Shown: positions 28,601-37,537 of the stretch, piece after piece
Numbering within the stretch: the first letter of the stretch is position 1
How the letters are laid out: each line of letters starts with the position of its first letter
Source: Symmachiella macrocystis
GTDB lineage: Bacteria > Planctomycetota > Planctomycetia > Planctomycetales > Planctomycetaceae
DNA length: 64,000 nt
Reading direction: 5' to 3'
NCBI RefSeq assembly: GCF_007860075.1
Contig: NZ_SJPP01000001.1
Span: forward strand, 2,149,980 to 2,213,979
Notes under the pieces: generated by a model
What the model was told of the DNA's origin: nothing
Database searches by the model: none
What the model saw: only the letters and a program-made list of their open reading frames with translations
Translations under genes and position numbers: made by a program

Positions 28601-29210
28601 CCAAGCAGCCGGCCAACAAGGGCATCAAGCTGCCAGCCTGTTGAACGATGTCGCGCAAGCAATCCAACAACTCGCCGGCGAACAACAAGCCGGCCAAGGC
28701 GAAATGCCCGCGCAGCCCGCCGACGACATCACGCAAGCCATGCAGCAAATGCAACAGGCACAACAACAGATGCAGCAAGACCAGAAACAACAGTCCTCTC
28801 CAGACCAACCAGCCAATGCAGAGTCGCCACAGCAAGGTGCTTCGGAAAAGATGCAACAGGCGGCCGACTCGCTGTCACAGGCGACCGAAAGTCTGCAACC
28901 GGGACAAGGCCAAAAACAATCGCGCCGCAGCCAAGGCCAACGCTCGCAACAGACCGGCCAAGCCGGTTCTCCAGGAAACACGGCAGGTGGCAGCGGCAGC
29001 AATGCTCCAGCCGACGAGTTGGCGGAACTTCGTGAGGATTTCGAAAAACTCTCCGGTCGGCATTGGGGAGAACTCCCCGGAAAATTGCGTACCGAAATCC
29101 TCGAGTCGGCGCTGAATCGACCGGGCGGCGATTACGCCAATATCATTCGCCGCTATTTCCGCGAACTCGCCAAAACCAAACGCCAGCGCACGCCAGCATC
29201 GCATAAATAG
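25665..29210 (+). CDS. DUF4175-like membrane protein with long Gln-rich coiled coil
   Basis: 1181 residues. Two N-terminal membrane helices (about 35-62 and 67-92) and a third near 168-190 are followed by a periplasmic beta-rich region (about 195-540) containing several Ig-like strands. Residues about 545-1110 form an extreme Gln/Ala-rich coiled coil with runs such as QQLAALQRRQAELAAQPE and MQQMQQAQQQMQQDQ. The C-terminus (about 1130-1181) is a conserved-looking helix including LREDFEKLSGRHWGELPGKL. Planctomycetes have large proteins of this architecture annotated as DUF4175 or hypothetical. No enzyme motif is seen. It is only 28 bases after the PQQ gene. Confidence 0.75.
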   Translation: MSSLIQSPESPATFTSLPEDVAAKLRGLARRLRRLALLRGIGLLLAVSGAMIAAGLAADFFLEVPTALRVIWLGATGIVALVITSWSIIRPLLNRYAGVNLAAVVEVAHPALGERLSSLVELTHAETPTSWRGSALMLNHLTRETLQATAPIDFNSAAPAKQSVRIGLLGLAAVLLLAAPALFAPDGYRLMLTRFLIPWGNYERASDIYFDVPGGDRVAARGQDMTLRAVPHSRQGRDSLPREAKLEFTAGPQAGVVRPVEWSPTAEAFLVTIPHVQDDFQFAFAAGKARSRSYTVRVVDPPQMGTCVLYVQPPEYTKLPAESHDGAVGEITVFEHSRLRGELTFPNKVVAAEWLQGNRRDLKKVFAANDIEKIPPDIVRHAFTIAVNSRSARLEFTADQGGPFEFFLVDPHGFHNVPTVARSLRIRRDHPPEFIGLHDDLPMSIAPGAPLGVTATVRDDFAVSQLQLEIEFPQGGSQIIDAPAAKLGAAEVSSTFEVDLPSKLQMPGTLFTYRFRAADNRPSPGPQWVTSEPHTVLIQPDAPSAKEQSLAREHQRLAEELAEIHNETRQQQSRVAALKDTDTPKFLRTLATQQRQLAQRLEHVADTFDKRPVLSSLAPTARKIAKEYLQTSAHDITQAISETGEQRTAALQASVTQLDDADEALAELRRRFERLAALERDLLDLDRMAAQAQELSQQLAALQRRQAELAAQPESAQQQQDLQTLVEQQRQAEKQAAELAEQLKDLVEQHPEILEAARQARLQELGRLGRAAQGIADAQEELATTIEQDPIAETDATNEATQQNLKLITAQRDLAREAVDFARQAAGQLGPQSKLAQQALNMAQQAHRAATAAANGQAPQAAKAAQQAADMAQEMTTDQESLNAQAQALRQRQQELSQQFAEMAADPQRRQAAQQFGQKNLAAQTEELQRQLQESAQDLEAKPLNLKPQGEQTRQAEQETAQARKQMQQATESLKQNQSQAAGQQGHQAASLLNDVAQAIQQLAGEQQAGQGEMPAQPADDITQAMQQMQQAQQQMQQDQKQQSSPDQPANAESPQQGASEKMQQAADSLSQATESLQPGQGQKQSRRSQGQRSQQTGQAGSPGNTAGGSGSNAPADELAELREDFEKLSGRHWGELPGKLRTEILESALNRPGGDYANIIRRYFRELAKTKRQRTPASHK

Positions 29211-29222
29211 TCCGATGAGAAC

Positions 29223-29298
29223 GTAGGGCAGGCTCCCGCCTGCCGGATGATAAGTTGGACGTGCATTGGTAAATGCGACAGGCGGGAGCCTGCCCTAC
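29223..29298. repeat. palindromic intergenic repeat (GTAGGGCAGGC type)
   Basis: GTAGGGCAGGCTCCCGCCTG at 29223-29242 has a perfect 20-base inverted copy at 29279-29298, with a 36-base spacer. Each arm also contains a smaller internal palindrome (AGGCTCCCGCCT). It sits between two convergent genes and could work as a bidirectional terminator or be a REP-like or MITE-like element. Confidence 0.75.
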
Positions 29299-29335
29299 AT
29301 TGGGTGGAAGCCACAATGCATTCGGTTTGCGAATT

Positions 29336-30667
<1,332 letters not shown>

Positions 30668-30816
30668 CCTGACGACCCACGGGGTGTTTGTCGAGAAAAA
30701 ATGTCTATAATTCCGTGCCGGTTTTCATTTCCCGCAAAATCCGGTAGGGTGATAATCACTACAGCGGGCCGAACAACCCACATCTATATGAACTTTCTAC
30801 GGAAAGCGACCCCTCA
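30668..30816. promoter_or_regulatory. divergent egtB/egtD promoter region
   Basis: 149 bases between two divergent start codons. A consensus -10 hexamer TATAAT is at 30706-30711 on the plus strand, which would place an egtD transcript start about 100 bases before the ATG. The -35 region is poor (around GTGTTTG, 30684-30690). The spacer is A/T-rich relative to the genes. Confidence 0.35.
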
Positions 30817-31779
30817 ATGAGTCAAATCGCCCTGATGGATTGCGCGCCGCGCAGTAGCGACTTTCGACACGATCTTTTAACGGGTCTTTCCCAATCTCCT
30901 AAGACATTGCCGTGCAAATACCTCTACGACGAGCGCGGCTCGCAATTGTTCGAGCTGATTTGTGAGTTAGAGGACTACTACCCCACCCGCGCGGAAATCA
31001 GCATCCTGCAAAATTACGGCTCTGAAATCGCCGACGCACTCGGTTCGGATTGCGCCGTGATTGAGTATGGCAGCGGGAGTGGACTGAAGACCGAAATTTT
31101 GCTCGAGCATCTCCACGAGCCGAACGTCTACTTCCCCGTCGATATTTCACGTGAACACCTTTGCTCGTCGGCAGCAGCTTTGGAGGAAAAGTGTCCCGAT
31201 ATCGATATCGTTCCGGTCTGTGCCGATTTTACGCGGGACTTTGAACTGCCAGACTCGCTAGTGAATGGTTCACGCCGAGCGGCGTATTTCTCCGGTTCAA
31301 CGATCGGAAATTTTGAGGTCGATGAATCAATCGAAATTTTGAAAGGCATGGCCCGCTTGTGCGGCCGCGATGGATGTCTGTTGATCGGTGTCGACTTACA
31401 AAAAGATCCAGCGGTTTTAGAAGCAGCCTACGACGATGCCGAAGGGGTCACTGGGCAGTTCAATCAAAATCTATTGCACCGCGCCAATGCGGAGTTGAAT
31501 GCCGATTTCGACGTCGAGCAATTTCAACACCGGGCGATCTACAATCCCCAACACGCACGGATCGAAATGCACCTAGAAAGCAGCTGTGACCAACAAGTAA
31601 CAATCGCCGGCCAAAAAATCAATTTTGCCGCCGGCGAAACCATACACACCGAAAACTCTCACAAGCACACATTGGAGAGCTTCGCCAAAATCGCCGCCCG
31701 CGCCGGCTGGCAAGTAAAAACCGTCTGGACCGACGACCGCCAATACTTCAGCGTCCAATACCTAACCGTCACCAACTAG
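30817..31779 (+). CDS. egtD: L-histidine N-alpha-methyltransferase EgtD
   Basis: 320 residues, family length. It is the SAM-dependent trimethylation of histidine to hercynine, the first step of ergothioneine synthesis. Family motifs are KYLYDERGSQLFELI (about 34-48), YPTRAEISIL, VIEYGSGSGLKTEILLEHL (SAM site), the YFSGSTIGNFE block, LLIGVDLQKDPAVLEAAYDD and ARIEMHLES near the C-terminus. The transcript diverges from egtB. The stop is followed by a stem built from CTAGCGG and CCGCTAG at 31776-31798. Confidence 0.95.
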   Translation: MSQIALMDCAPRSSDFRHDLLTGLSQSPKTLPCKYLYDERGSQLFELICELEDYYPTRAEISILQNYGSEIADALGSDCAVIEYGSGSGLKTEILLEHLHEPNVYFPVDISREHLCSSAAALEEKCPDIDIVPVCADFTRDFELPDSLVNGSRRAAYFSGSTIGNFEVDESIEILKGMARLCGRDGCLLIGVDLQKDPAVLEAAYDDAEGVTGQFNQNLLHRANAELNADFDVEQFQHRAIYNPQHARIEMHLESSCDQQVTIAGQKINFAAGETIHTENSHKHTLESFAKIAARAGWQVKTVWTDDRQYFSVQYLTVTN

Positions 31780-31782
31780 CGG

Positions 31783-32007
31783 GCGGCTCAGCCGCTAGGT
31801 GCGATGCTCCGTCCGAGCCGCGCTATCGGAACATCTCCTTTTTCCGGCGATTTTGCAAACCACGCCTGGTCTACCAATGGTCCAGTCTACCGATGCGGCT
31901 CAGCAGGAGCTTCGCCCTCCAGGACCGCTACATGAACAAAGCGCGGCGACCAACGGGAGCGACATAACCCCCTCCGAGCGGAAGCTCGCTCAAAGCGGCT
32001 GTGCCGC
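31783..32007. repeat. spacer with oppositely oriented copies of a dispersed repeat
   Basis: The convergent egtD/aspS spacer contains two related units. One is at 31783-31818 (GCGGCTCAGCCGCTAGGTGC and the following GATGCTCCGTCCGAGC). The other, in reverse orientation, is at 31942-32007 and ends in the aspS stop. The second unit is clearly homologous to 37256-37320 (see that entry). The core is a palindrome GCGGC-N-C-N-GCCGC followed by an arm ending near CTCG. Hairpins here probably end both transcripts, but there is no T-run. Confidence 0.6.
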
Positions 32008-33764
32008 TAGAGGTCGGTTTTTATGTTTAGGTCGCGGAGTTGGTGGTCGTCGACGGTGGAGGGGGCGCCGCTGAGCAAGTCCGAGGCTTTTTGTGTTTTG
32101 GGGAAGGCGATCACGTCGCGGATGTTGTCGTAACCCAACAACAACATCACCCATCGATCCAACCCCAACGCCAACCCCGCATGCGGGGGAGCACCGTAGC
32201 GCAGCGATTCCAACAAGAACCCAAACCGCGCCTCTGCTTCTTCGGCATTGATCCCCAGCAGATCGAAGATCTGTTGTTGGACAGCCGGATCGTGAATACG
32301 AACGCTGCCGCTGGCCGACTCGTAACCATTGATCACCAAATCATACGACTCGGCGCGAATCTTACTGGGGTCGGTTTTGAAGTATTCCAGATCTTCGGCG
32401 ACCGGGTTGCAAAACGGATGATGCTCCGCATCCCATCGGCCCTCGTCCGGATTGTGTGTGACCAAGGGGAAATCGAGTACCCAACTGAAGTGCATGTCGC
32501 TCGGATCATACAATTCCAGTTCCTTACCCAAACGGTTTCGCAACGCGGCTAGTGCGGCGGAGGTCACTTCGGCCTTGTCAGCGACAAAAAACAATAGGTC
32601 GCCCGGCTGGGCGTTCATCTTTTCGATGATCGCTTTTTGTTCGTCGTCGGAGAAAAACTTGGCGATTGGTGAATCGAGCTGTCCCTCTTGGACGCGGAAA
32701 AAGGCTAGTCCCTTCGCGCGGTAGTCTCCTACGTATGCCGTTAATTCGTCGATCTTCTTACGGCTATACTTTTCAGCGGCGCCTGGTGCGGTCAGTCCTC
32801 GCACGCGGCCGCCTGACTCGATCGTCTTTTGAAACACACCAAATCCGCAACCGCCGGCGATATCGCCGATGTCGACCAATTCCATGCCGAACCGCAGGTC
32901 CGGTTTGTCGTTCCCGTAACGTTCCATCACGTCGGCGTGATCCAGCCGGGGAATTTCCGGGACCTCCACGTCGCGGAGGTTTTTCATCATGTAGCGAATC
33001 AACCCGTCGACCAGTTCCAGAATGTCGTCGCGGGTCACGAAGGCCATTTCGATGTCGATTTGCGTGAACTCCGGTTGGCGATCGGCGCGGAGGTCTTCAT
33101 CGCGAAAACAGCGCGCGATTTGCATATACCGGTCGAACCCGGCGACCATCAGGATTTGCTTGTAGATTTGCGGTGATTGCGGCAGGGCATAAAAACAGCC
33201 TGGATGCACGCGACTGGGGACTAGGTAATCCCGCGCCCCTTCGGGCGAACTGCGGCCCAAAATGGGGGTCTCGATGTCCAGAAAGCCATGCTCGTCGAAG
33301 TAGTCGCGAACCAATTTCGTGAACCGGTGGCGCATGATCATCGCATCCTGCAATTGCTTGCGGCGGAGGTCGATGAAGCGATACGTGAGCCGATGTTCTT
33401 CGCCCGGCGGATCGGTGGTTCCCGGTTCAAACGGCGGGGTTTTGCTGCGGTTGAGCAGCGTCAACTCACGGGCTTTGAGGTCAATTTCGCCTGTGACCAG
33501 TTTGGGATTCACCATGTCATCGGGGCGGATCGCGACAATGCCGGTCACCTGAATGACATCTTCGTTCCGCAAAGTGCGGGCGAGTTTGTGCATTTCGGCG
33601 TCATGTTCCGGGTTGACGGTGATTTGCGTAATGCCATAGCGGTCGCGGAGATCCAAGAAGACCAAGCCCCCGAAATCGCGCCAAGTATCGACCCAACCAC
33701 AGAGTGTGACAGTCTTTTCAGCATCCGCAGCGCGCAGGTCGCCGCACGTATGAGTCCGTAACAA
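32007..33764 (-). CDS. aspS: aspartyl-tRNA synthetase
   Basis: 585 residues, bacterial-type length. It is a class II aminoacyl-tRNA synthetase. The N-terminal OB-fold ([20 protein letters not shown]) is followed by motif 1 and 2 regions ([40 protein letters not shown]), the bacterial GAD insertion at about 300-410, and motif 3 ([17 protein letters not shown]). No histidine-rich or truncated oddities are seen. The stop codon lies inside the CTAGCGGCACAGCCGCT hairpin unit, so the repeat forms its 3' end. Confidence 0.97.
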   Translation of the reverse strand: MLRTHTCGDLRAADAEKTVTLCGWVDTWRDFGGLVFLDLRDRYGITQITVNPEHDAEMHKLARTLRNEDVIQVTGIVAIRPDDMVNPKLVTGEIDLKARELTLLNRSKTPPFEPGTTDPPGEEHRLTYRFIDLRRKQLQDAMIMRHRFTKLVRDYFDEHGFLDIETPILGRSSPEGARDYLVPSRVHPGCFYALPQSPQIYKQILMVAGFDRYMQIARCFRDEDLRADRQPEFTQIDIEMAFVTRDDILELVDGLIRYMMKNLRDVEVPEIPRLDHADVMERYGNDKPDLRFGMELVDIGDIAGGCGFGVFQKTIESGGRVRGLTAPGAAEKYSRKKIDELTAYVGDYRAKGLAFFRVQEGQLDSPIAKFFSDDEQKAIIEKMNAQPGDLLFFVADKAEVTSAALAALRNRLGKELELYDPSDMHFSWVLDFPLVTHNPDEGRWDAEHHPFCNPVAEDLEYFKTDPSKIRAESYDLVINGYESASGSVRIHDPAVQQQIFDLLGINAEEAEARFGFLLESLRYGAPPHAGLALGLDRWVMLLLGYDNIRDVIAFPKTQKASDLLSGAPSTVDDHQLRDLNIKTDL

Positions 33765-33956
33765 GGGAACGTGTCCTTTGACAAAACGCCCAAAAACCGA
33801 CCGGACGCCGCCGATCGAAGCAAAATTTCACCGAAACCCCAAGATAGAGGATAACCAAACCAGTCGCAAGGTTCGGGAAATTGCCATATGAAAGGCCTGA
33901 GGCTTGAGGGGACAGTCTTGAGGAAGGATTTGGCCTTCCAAATGCTCTGGCTGCTG

Positions 33957-35264
33957 TCATTCCATGATCGTTTCGTCTTCCCAACCTGTCTTTCCGGTGT
34001 CGGCGTTGCCACCGGGGAGCATGCCGGCATCGACTGAGGCGGCCCATTTTGCGATCGCTTTGAGATCAGGTCGCCGCTTCTGAGGATCGCGAATCAGGCA
34101 CTCAGCCAGCAGTTGGCGACTCCATTCATTTTTTGTCGGCCGCAGCACGTCGTAATCGGGGAAATTCCAGAGAGCATGCCGCTTGCGTAAACGGGACAGT
34201 TTTCGCTCTGCAAAAAGCGGCTTGCCGGTGAGCAGTTCATAGACGACGGCACCGAACGAAAAATAATCCGCTGGAAAACCGGCCGGTTTGCCGGCGAGTT
34301 GTTCCGGCGCCATATAGCGGGGTGTGCCCACAACGTGCTTGGCGTACTCCGACAAAGATTCATCGATCACCGGAGCGGCCAATCCAAAATCCATCAATTT
34401 GACCGTCCCCTCCGGGACGAGCATGATGTTGGCCGGCTTGATGTCGCGATGTACCAGTCCGGAATCATGGGCGGCGAGAACGGCGGCTGCCAATTGGCCG
34501 ACGATTTTCTGAATTTCCTCTTCGGGCAGCGGACCGTTGTATTTAATGACTTCGGAGAGATTGGCCCCTCGGCAATGTTCCATGATCATGAAGAACGAAT
34601 GAAATGCGGCGAACCGCCCGAACACGCGGACGATGTTTTCGTGATTGAGCGATTCGATCGCCCGGACTTCTCGTTCGAATTGCTCGCGGCCGAAATCATC
34701 GTACACCAAACTGTGGCTCATCATTTTGAGCGCAACGTGTTGCCCGTTGGGATCGATCGCCTCATACACGATCGACATCCCCCCTCGCCCCAGGCGACGC
34801 ACGATTCGGTAGTCGTGGAACGTTTTGCCATGCAACACATCCGGACCGCTGCCGGCCAACCGGTCGGCGACCAGTTTGGTGAGGACCACGCTCAACGCGG
34901 GATGATCGTGGGCTAGTTCATGAAACCGCTCTGCAGGTAGCACGAGCGCTTTGACGTCGCTTAGAGCCAACACACTGGCGGAGCGGGGCTCGCCTGAGAG
35001 CAGCGCCATTTCGCCCAACACGTCGCCGCGACTGCCTTTGTTGATATGCTGCCGCGTCCCCGATTCGTCCGTGGTAAAAATCTCCACGACACCCTCATCG
35101 AGGACCATGATCGACTTGGCGGTGTCCCCTTGCTGCATCAGGAATTGCCCAGCAGCAAACCTCCGTCGATGCATAAACGGTTCGATCAGAGCGGTGACTT
35201 CTGCCGGGATGGCGCGCATCGGCAGTTTGCCCGCAAGAAACGTCGATTCCCCACTTTCAAACAT
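33957..35264 (-). CDS. cyclic-nucleotide-binding domain fused to Ser/Thr kinase
   Basis: 435 residues. An N-terminal cNMP/CRP-type beta-roll domain (about 20-135; GDVLGEMALLSGEPRSASV is the phosphate-binding cassette-like segment) is joined to a Hanks-type kinase (about 150-420). Kinase motifs are complete: GRGGMSIVYEA (159-169), Lys180 in VALKMM, VHRDIKPANI (His-Arg-Asp 272-274), MDFGLAAP (Asp-Phe-Gly 292-294) and MAPEQLAGKP. There is no transmembrane or sensor tail, so it is a soluble kinase probably gated by a cyclic nucleotide or another ligand of the N domain. Such fusions are found in planctomycetes; the substrate is unknown. Confidence 0.92.
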   Translation of the reverse strand: MFESGESTFLAGKLPMRAIPAEVTALIEPFMHRRRFAAGQFLMQQGDTAKSIMVLDEGVVEIFTTDESGTRQHINKGSRGDVLGEMALLSGEPRSASVLALSDVKALVLPAERFHELAHDHPALSVVLTKLVADRLAGSGPDVLHGKTFHDYRIVRRLGRGGMSIVYEAIDPNGQHVALKMMSHSLVYDDFGREQFEREVRAIESLNHENIVRVFGRFAAFHSFFMIMEHCRGANLSEVIKYNGPLPEEEIQKIVGQLAAAVLAAHDSGLVHRDIKPANIMLVPEGTVKLMDFGLAAPVIDESLSEYAKHVVGTPRYMAPEQLAGKPAGFPADYFSFGAVVYELLTGKPLFAERKLSRLRKRHALWNFPDYDVLRPTKNEWSRQLLAECLIRDPQKRRPDLKAIAKWAASVDAGMLPGGNADTGKTGWEDETIME

Positions 35265-35576
35265 GGCCTAGGCTCCCCGTACCCGCCGTGTAACTGCGCT
35301 ATCATCTTTACTCGGACACCCCGATTTTCGAACCGTAAAGCCGAATATTCTCCGAACAGGATCCGCAATTACTCCTACCATTATCTCTCAAGGAAGACTT
35401 CACTCAATGCAATTCTTCGATCTTGCCACAGGCTTTTACTATAACACAACCGGTCGAAAATGGGTTATGAATAAAGGGCGGGCTATAAAGATGGATCGGT
35501 CTCTACAAACACCCTCCCGTCTGCGTTGATGGGAGACTGCGGAAATTTTGCTCGAATTTTCAAAAAGACTTTGCCT
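35265..35576. promoter_or_regulatory. A/T-rich divergent spacer, kinase/WYL regulator
   Basis: About 310 bases. It contains TATAAC near 35439-35444 and TATAAAG near 35487-35493 as possible -10 elements for the plus-strand regulator, without convincing -35 hexamers. No gene is visible: the open frames at 35186-35368 and 35439-35756 are without recognisable sequence. It should carry promoters for both flanking genes. Confidence 0.35.
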
Positions 35577-36572
35577 ATGTCCGCCGATGAGCGTCTCCAC
35601 CGCGTACTGCGTTTGGTGCAACTTTTGCAATCCGGAAGAAATCACAATGCGAACCAATTGGCCGAAATGTGCGGCGTCAGCCGGCGGACAATCTTTCGCT
35701 ATATCAATACGCTCCAAGAAGGGGGTATTCACATACAATACGACGAGCAGCAGCAAGGATACTCGCTGCCGTCCAACACCTATCTGCCTCCCACGGAATT
35801 CACCCTGGACGAGGCACTCGCGCTGCTGACGTTATGCTACGAACTGGCCGATGGAGACGGTGGCGTGCCGTTTCAAAACGGCGCACGCAACGCCGCCTTA
35901 AAACTCGCCAGCAATCTGCCACAACACCTCCGCGACCAACTCAACGGCGTTTCGCAAACATTGGCGGTCCGACTCGATTCACACAACCCCCTCTCCGCCG
36001 ACCGGTCGTATTACGATCTGTTCGTGAAGGCCGTTTCGCGGCGGCGCTGTGTCCGGATTCAGTATCAAAGCTTGACCGAATGGGAGAACATCTCCACGGT
36101 CGTGCATCCCTATCGCCTGCTATTCATTCGCCGTAGTTGGTACGTGATCGGCCGATCAACAATGCACCGGGAAGTCCGTACGTTCAACTTGGGCCGAGTC
36201 TTGGCCGCCGATTTACTCAATCGTACCTACACGATCCCTCCTAGGTTTTCCTTAGAGCGTTATTTAGGGAATGCTTGGCATTTGATTCGCGAGCCGGGAA
36301 AAAGCCAACAAGTCGTGGTTCGATTTCAGAAAATGGTGGCGCAAAATGTGGCCGAAGTCCGCTGGCATAAAACACAACAAGTGACTTGGAACGACGATGA
36401 AACCATGGATTTTTCGGTTACCGTCGATGGACTGAATGAGATATCTTGGTGGATTCTGGGATACGGCGATCAAGCTGAGGTACTGCGACCGGAAAAACTC
36501 CGAATGTTGATTGCCGAGCGGCTGCGCGGTATGACGGAAATTTACGCAGAAGAGCTAGCGAAGAAAAAATAA
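35577..36572 (+). CDS. YafY/PafC-type transcriptional regulator (HTH + WYL)
   Basis: 331 residues from the ATG at 35577 (the frame is open to 35526, but the helix-turn-helix starts directly after this ATG). The N-terminal HTH (about 3-60) has RLVQLLQSGRNHNANQLAEM and SRRTIFRYINTLQE. The WYL domain (about 140-210) has VKAVSRRRCVRIQYQSLTE and FIRRSWYVIGR, where WYV stands for the WYL triad. A WCX tail follows (about 225-330). WYL proteins sense nucleic acid or small ligands in DNA-damage and phage-related regulation. Nothing in the neighbourhood tells its target. Confidence 0.88.
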   Translation: MSADERLHRVLRLVQLLQSGRNHNANQLAEMCGVSRRTIFRYINTLQEGGIHIQYDEQQQGYSLPSNTYLPPTEFTLDEALALLTLCYELADGDGGVPFQNGARNAALKLASNLPQHLRDQLNGVSQTLAVRLDSHNPLSADRSYYDLFVKAVSRRRCVRIQYQSLTEWENISTVVHPYRLLFIRRSWYVIGRSTMHREVRTFNLGRVLAADLLNRTYTIPPRFSLERYLGNAWHLIREPGKSQQVVVRFQKMVAQNVAEVRWHKTQQVTWNDDETMDFSVTVDGLNEISWWILGYGDQAEVLRPEKLRMLIAERLRGMTEIYAEELAKKK

Positions 36573-36621
36573 CCAAAACGGCAGGTTTGGCAAACACAGG
36601 CACTCCAAGGAGAGTTATACG

Positions 36622-37248
36622 GTGAGTCACAGGCGGATTTATGCCGTGCTTCCAGCGGCGGGGCAGAGTCGGAGAATGGGCCGGCCCAAGCTTTTGTTGC
36701 CGCTTGGCGGTTCAACAGTGATTGCACGATTGGTCGGCGCCCTGCGCGAAGGGGGCGTGGACGACGTAATCGTTGTGGTCCGCCCGGACGACACCACCCT
36801 GCAGGAAGCGGCCGAGGCGGCGGGTGCACTGGTTGTCTGCCCAGAAAATGACCCCGCCGATATGCGGCAGAGCGTGCAATATGCGTTGGACTATCTCGCC
36901 ACGGAACGGCATCCCAACGCCGACGATGGCTGGATGTTGATACCCGCCGATCATCCGCTGGTTGATGCGAAAATCGTTGAGTCCCTTTTAGCAAGCTGGC
37001 GAGCCGGTGCGGCTCCAATTTTGATTCCCACACACAAAGGCCATCGCGGCCACCCGACTGTGTTTCGCTGGGAATTGGCCGATGAAGTCCCACGCATTCC
37101 ACCGCACCAAGGGCTGAATCGGCTGGTCCACGACCACGAATCCCACGTCCAAGAATTCCCCGTCCCCTCCGACCACATTCTGCTCGACCTAGACACGCTG
37201 GAAGACTACGAGCGACTCCAAGTTGAATGGCGACGCGAAAACGAATAA
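36622..37248 (+). CDS. MocA/MobA-like nucleotidyltransferase
   Basis: 208 residues starting at GTG 36622 with AAGGAGAG (36607-36614) as ribosome-binding site. The fold is a nucleotide-diphospho-sugar transferase type: VLPAAGQSRRMGRPKLLLPL (about 8-27) is the nucleotide-binding loop, DGWMLIPADHPLVD the metal-binding Asp strand and HKGHRGHPTVFR the C-terminal conserved patch. This fits molybdenum-cofactor cytidylyltransferase (MocA) or a related NTP transferase. No molybdoenzyme gene is adjacent. It starts 49 bases after the WYL gene. Confidence 0.75.
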   Translation: MSHRRIYAVLPAAGQSRRMGRPKLLLPLGGSTVIARLVGALREGGVDDVIVVVRPDDTTLQEAAEAAGALVVCPENDPADMRQSVQYALDYLATERHPNADDGWMLIPADHPLVDAKIVESLLASWRAGAAPILIPTHKGHRGHPTVFRWELADEVPRIPPHQGLNRLVHDHESHVQEFPVPSDHILLDLDTLEDYERLQVEWRRENE

Positions 37249-37255
37249 GCTCCAT

Positions 37256-37320
37256 GCGGCACTGCCGCTTCGTGCGAGCTACCGCTCGACTTATATAGGT
37301 CGCTCCCGTTGGTCGCTGCG
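37256..37320. repeat. dispersed palindrome-containing repeat
   Basis: The 65-base unit starting GCGGCACTGCCGCTTCGTGC is the reverse complement, with about 80% identity by eye, of 31942-32007. The first 22 bases of that match (CGCAGCGACCAACGGGAGCGAC in this orientation's complement) differ at one site. The palindrome GCGGCACTGCCGC is at one end and a GTTGGTCGCTGCG segment at the other. It follows the MocA-like gene by 7 bases. Confidence 0.6.
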
Positions 37321-37401
37321 ATTTCTATCAACTGATATGTAACAATGGTTGTACAAACCCAGCTTGTTACGCTGAAGGCGTTTTTCACCAAAGCCTGGGG
37401 T

Positions 37402-37433
37402 CGCGAACGGAGTCAGCGGACTCCAGGTTCGCG
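37402..37433. other. strong hairpin in convergent spacer
   Basis: CGCGAACGGAGTC (37402-37414) pairs with GACTCC-AG-GTTCGCG (37419-37433), a 13-bp stem with a 2-base bulge and a 4-base loop. It is in the 289-base spacer (37249-37537) between two convergent genes, otherwise without a gene. No T-run follows on either strand, so it is a possible factor-dependent terminator or RNA-stabilising element. Confidence 0.45.
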
Positions 37434-37537
37434 CCGTGACCATCAAGATCAGACCCTGAAGGAGTATCTCAATCGGCTCACTACGGAAAATGCTCCCAGA
37501 TTTACCCAGGGTGGACTCCCTCTTTCGGCTCCTCACA

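Noticed and set aside
27200-28856. Several long frames on both strands in the Gln-rich part of the DUF4175-like gene
   Set aside because: The low-complexity CAA/CAG-rich coding sequence leaves stop-free frames on the other strand and in other phases.
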